A stretch of 64,000 bases of DNA from AP-15 sp963846635 (lineage in GTDB: Bacteria; Pseudomonadota; Alphaproteobacteria; ATCC43930; CGMCC-115725), in the NCBI GenBank assembly GCA_963846635.1, contig CAWJXM010000023.1:62001-126000 (forward strand). Direction: 5' to 3'. Below the pieces are notes generated by a model. The model was not told the DNA's origin and searched no databases. It saw nothing but the letters and a program-made list of their open reading frames with translations. Made by a program: the position numbers and the translations under genes. Shown piece after piece: positions 61,359 to 64,000 of this stretch. How positions within the stretch are numbered: the first letter of the stretch is position 1; each line of letters opens with the position of its first letter.

Positions 61359-62519
61359 ATGGTCCCGATCATCACGACGCCGCGGCTCATCGCGGTCGGC
61401 GGCGGAGCGCTCACGGAATTGCCGACGATGCTCGGTCGGCTCGGCTTGGCGAAACCGCTGATCGTCACGGATCCTTATATCCGCGGCTGCGGCATGCTCG
61501 ACCGGGCGACGGCGCTGCTCGACGAGGCGCGGATCGGTTGCCAGGTGTTTGCCGACACCGTTCCCGATCCGACGACCGCGGTCATCGAAGCGGGCGCGCG
61601 CATCATCAAAAGCGGCGATTTTGACAGCCTGGTCGCAATCGGCGGCGGCAGCTCGATCGACACCGCCAAAGGTATCAGTGTGCTCGCCGCGAATGGCGGC
61701 CGGATGCGCGACTACAAGGTGCCAAACGATATTCCGAAGGCGGGCCTGCCGATCATCGCGATCCCGACCACCGCCGGCACCGGGTCCGAGGTCACGCGCT
61801 TTACGGTCGTCACCGATACCGAGACCGATGAAAAAATGCTGATTGCCGGTCTCGGGTGCTGCCCGCTTGCTGCGATCGTCGATTACGAGCTGACACTATC
61901 GATGCCCTATCGCCTGACCGCCGATACCGGTATCGACAGTCTCACCCACGCGATCGAGGCTTATGTGAGCCGCCGCGCCAACCCGTTTACGGATGGACTT
62001 GCCCGGCAGGCGATGGGCCTGATCGCGCGCAACATCCGCACGGCCTGCGCCGAGCCGCAAAACCGGGCAGCGCGCGAGGCGATGATGCTTGGCGCGACGA
62101 CCGCCGGAATGGCGTTTTCGAATGCGAGCGTCGCCCTGGTGCACGGCATGAGCCGCCCGATCGGGGCCTTTTTTCATGTCCCGCACGGTTTGTCGAATGC
62201 GATGCTGTTGCCCGAAATCACCTCGTTTTCGGCGTCAGCCGCACTCGACCGCTATGCCGATTGCGCCCGCGCGATGGGGGTGGCCGATGCGGAGGAGGGC
62301 AGCCAGGGGGCGGTCGCCCGCCTGCTCGACGAATTGCGGCGGCTCAATCGAGATCTACAGGTGCCGAGCCCGTGCGATTACGGTATCGACGCCGCGCGCT
62401 ACAAGGAACTACTGCCGGTTATGGCGAGCCAAGCCTTGGCCTCGGGCTCTCCCGCCAACAACCCGCGCGTGCCGACGGTAGATGAGATCATCGAGCTGTA
62501 CCGACGGGTGTACCAGTAG
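61359..62519 (+). CDS. Iron-containing alcohol dehydrogenase
   Basis: A 386-residue group III dehydrogenase. The nucleotide-binding loop is SLVAIGGGSSIDTAKGISVL, and the iron site lies in DTGIDSLTHAIEAYVSRRAN (Asp, His), VALVHGMSRPIGAFFHVPHG (two His) and LSNAMLLPEITSFS. IPTTAGTGSEVTRFTVVTDT is a family signature. It oxidises or reduces a short alcohol/aldehyde with NAD(P); the substrate is not known. AGGGGAGG precedes the ATG. It lies between the GNAT and nitroreductase genes on the same strand. Confidence 0.93.
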   Translation: MVPIITTPRLIAVGGGALTELPTMLGRLGLAKPLIVTDPYIRGCGMLDRATALLDEARIGCQVFADTVPDPTTAVIEAGARIIKSGDFDSLVAIGGGSSIDTAKGISVLAANGGRMRDYKVPNDIPKAGLPIIAIPTTAGTGSEVTRFTVVTDTETDEKMLIAGLGCCPLAAIVDYELTLSMPYRLTADTGIDSLTHAIEAYVSRRANPFTDGLARQAMGLIARNIRTACAEPQNRAAREAMMLGATTAGMAFSNASVALVHGMSRPIGAFFHVPHGLSNAMLLPEITSFSASAALDRYADCARAMGVADAEEGSQGAVARLLDELRRLNRDLQVPSPCDYGIDAARYKELLPVMASQALASGSPANNPRVPTVDEIIELYRRVYQ

Positions 62520-62596
62520 CCAAGCGGAAAGCCAGCATCCGGATCGATCGGGACGAAAGCGTTATGTGGGCTGGTACGAGCGGAGGGAGGCCGAAG

Positions 62597-63277
62597 TTGG
62601 CCGAAATCGGGTTGTTTGAAGCGATATATTCAGCGCGCTCGTTGCGCCGCCTGAAACCCGATCCGGTTCCAGACGAGCTGATTACGCAAATCCTCGACGC
62701 TGCAATCCGCGCACCTTCAGCAGGGAACGCCCAGAACTGGGCATTTATTGTCGTGCGCGACGCCGAACTCCGCGATCAGCTCGGGCAGATCTACCGCAAA
62801 GCCTCTGATATCGCGCAAGCGATTTATGCCGCCCGCGGCCGACCGGCGCATCTGAGTGACCAGCAATTCGCCCGCATGCTTCAGGCCGGGGCCCACCTAT
62901 GGGATCATATGGGCGACGGTCCAGTCCTGCTGATCCCGTGCCAGCACCGTCCATTGCTGCCAGCACGCGACGCCCTGCCGCCCGACATCGCCGCGCATTA
63001 CGACGACGAACTCGCCTATGCCGACCGCATCCGTGGCGCCAGCATCTATCCGGCGCTCCAAAATATCCTGCTCGCCTGCCGCGCGCTGGGCCTCGGTACC
63101 GTGATCACGACGAACCACATCCGCTGCGAGGGAGAAGTCAAGGCGCTGCTCGGTATTCCCGAGGACGTCGACACCTTTGCGATGATGCCGATCGGGTGGC
63201 CGTTTGACAAATTCGGGCCTCTGACCCGGCGCCCGCTCTCCGAAGTCGTACATGCCGATCGCTGGAGCGCAGGTTAA
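62597..63277 (+). CDS. Nitroreductase family protein
   Basis: A 226-residue flavoprotein: GLFEAIYSARSLRRLKPDPV, LDAAIRAPSAGNAQNWAFIV, GASIYPALQNILLACRALGL and GTVITTNHIRCEGEVKALLG, typical of NAD(P)H-dependent FMN nitroreductases. A TTG at 62597 is chosen: GGAGGGAGG lies six bases before it and the next residues (AEIGLFEAI) begin the family alignment; the ATG 11 codons upstream would insert that ribosome-binding site into the coding region. The substrate is unknown. Its stop overlaps the convergent kinase stop (TTAA). Confidence 0.87.
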   Translation: MAEIGLFEAIYSARSLRRLKPDPVPDELITQILDAAIRAPSAGNAQNWAFIVVRDAELRDQLGQIYRKASDIAQAIYAARGRPAHLSDQQFARMLQAGAHLWDHMGDGPVLLIPCQHRPLLPARDALPPDIAAHYDDELAYADRIRGASIYPALQNILLACRALGLGTVITTNHIRCEGEVKALLGIPEDVDTFAMMPIGWPFDKFGPLTRRPLSEVVHADRWSAG

Positions 63278-64000
63278 CGCGTCAGCAGCGATATCAGAAA
63301 CGCCAGCGCCAACAGAGCGGCGATACCCTGCCAGACTTGCACCGGGGCGCGCTCGTAAAGAGTGAGAGGTCGTTGCGGCGTGGTCGGCGAGCGTGCTGGG
63401 CCGGACTCGATCTCGAGCGCGAACTCAGTCACATCGCGAAAGCGCCTGGCGGGGTCGATCGCGATCGCACGCGCGAGCGCTGCCGACAGCCACGCCGGTA
63501 GGTCCGGCCGCAGTGCCAAAAAGTCCTTTGGGCGATTGCGCCGCGGCGGGCTGGTGGCGTCGGCATTGCCGTATGGGAATTCGCGCGTAAACGCGCGGAA
63601 CATTGTTACACCCAAGGCATAGATGTCGGTGGCTTCGTTGCCCGGATCGCCCTCGAACATTTCGGGCGCCATATAAGCGGCGGTGCCTGGGATCTCCTCC
63701 GGCGGAAAATCCTCCAACCCGGGGACACGGACCACTCCGAGATCGATCAGTTTGAGAGATCCATCGCCTTCCAGGATAATGTTGTCCGGCTTGATGTCGC
63801 GATGAATGATGCCGACGCGATGCAGCGCGGCCACCGCGCGGGCCAAGGTCACACCGACCTTCCGCCCTTCCTCCAGCCCCAGCGCCGGGCTACGGGACAA
63901 CCTCGCTTCCAAAAGCTCGCCCTGATAGAGCGGCATGACGGTATAGATGCAGGTCTGGCGGCCAGGCGGCAGTTCAATAATCCGCCCAACCCAAGGACTA
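63274..64000 (-). CDS. Serine/threonine protein kinase, N-terminal part outside the window
   Basis: The visible 242 C-terminal residues hold most of a Hanks-type kinase lobe: VGIIHRDIKPDNIILEGDGS (catalytic loop), LKLIDLGVVRVPG (DLG in place of DFG), IPGTAAYMAPEMFEGDPGNE (P+1 and APE) and ATDIYALGVTMFRAFTREFP. The end is a single membrane helix (VQVWQGIAALLALAFLISLL) after ERAP. In related alphaproteobacterial proteins an N-terminal PP2C phosphatase domain precedes such a kinase; here the N-terminus lies beyond the right edge, and the frame is open to base 64000. The helix would anchor the kinase in the inner membrane facing the cytoplasm. Confidence 0.85.
   Translation of the reverse strand, partial: SPWVGRIIELPPGRQTCIYTVMPLYQGELLEARLSRSPALGLEEGRKVGVTLARAVAALHRVGIIHRDIKPDNIILEGDGSLKLIDLGVVRVPGLEDFPPEEIPGTAAYMAPEMFEGDPGNEATDIYALGVTMFRAFTREFPYGNADATSPPRRNRPKDFLALRPDLPAWLSAALARAIAIDPARRFRDVTEFALEIESGPARSPTTPQRPLTLYERAPVQVWQGIAALLALAFLISLLTR

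Overview
The window is a G+C-rich stretch of an alphaproteobacterial chromosome, probably from a Rhodospirillales-like lineage. The assignment rests on gene content: the CtrA-pathway genes sciP and cckA; the runs bamE / CBP3-type chaperone / DUF177 / rpmF-plsX-fabH-ihfA, ribE-ribH-nusB-thiL and era-recO-parC; a K+-independent membrane pyrophosphatase; and a DksA that keeps only one of the four zinc cysteines. No species can be named from the sequence alone.

Layout. (1) 1-7,930, minus strand: a tightly overlapping surface-glycan operon with a dTDP-L-rhamnose 4-epimerase-like gene (frameshifted), a B12-binding radical SAM enzyme and four glycosyltransferases, the last running off the left edge; a frameshifted MFS transporter lies upstream. 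(2) 8,200-11,900, minus strand: a small conserved protein, a GT9-like glycosyltransferase, topoisomerase IB and Sua5. (3) 11,900-14,930: katG behind a PerR/Fur-type operator, followed by a Fur-family N-terminal remnant joined to a ParA-like C-terminal remnant. (4) 14,930-20,620: two tandem MetE-like paralogues, a Mut7-C protein and an orphan xanthine-dehydrogenase-type large subunit. (5) 21,070-26,850: sciP, dksA, cckA, recA and a frameshifted zinc alcohol dehydrogenase. (6) 26,950-34,200: tRNA-Phe(GAA) followed by a decayed island. It holds two broken tyrosine integrases facing inward, a cupin fragment inside the first, a minus-strand operon of small element genes, and a complete IS66-family insertion (1,688 bp, 8-bp target duplication) that splits an excisionase-like gene. 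(7) 34,420-64,000: mostly core genes, namely TauD-like dioxygenase, moaA, nadK, an SDR remnant, a zinc dehydrogenase, DUF1501, ribE-ribH-nusB-thiL, hppA, bamE, the bc1 chaperone, DUF177-rpmF-plsX-fabH-ihfA, tRNA-Pro(GGG), a polysaccharide deacetylase, a small PEP-CTERM-like exported protein, era-recO-parC, a second diverged copy of the parC 3' end, a sulfonate/nitrate-type ABC transporter, tusA, a GNAT, an iron alcohol dehydrogenase, a nitroreductase and the C-terminal part of a Ser/Thr kinase.

How the genes work together: sciP and cckA belong to the CtrA cell-cycle circuit, and sciP has a near-perfect CtrA box just upstream. katG probably answers to a PerR/Fur-like repressor. The ABC transporter has a 16-bp palindromic operator candidate. 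Several otherwise conserved genes, including ihfA, carry single-base indels; this pattern suggests sequence error at least as much as true gene decay, and frameshifted genes should be read with that in mind.
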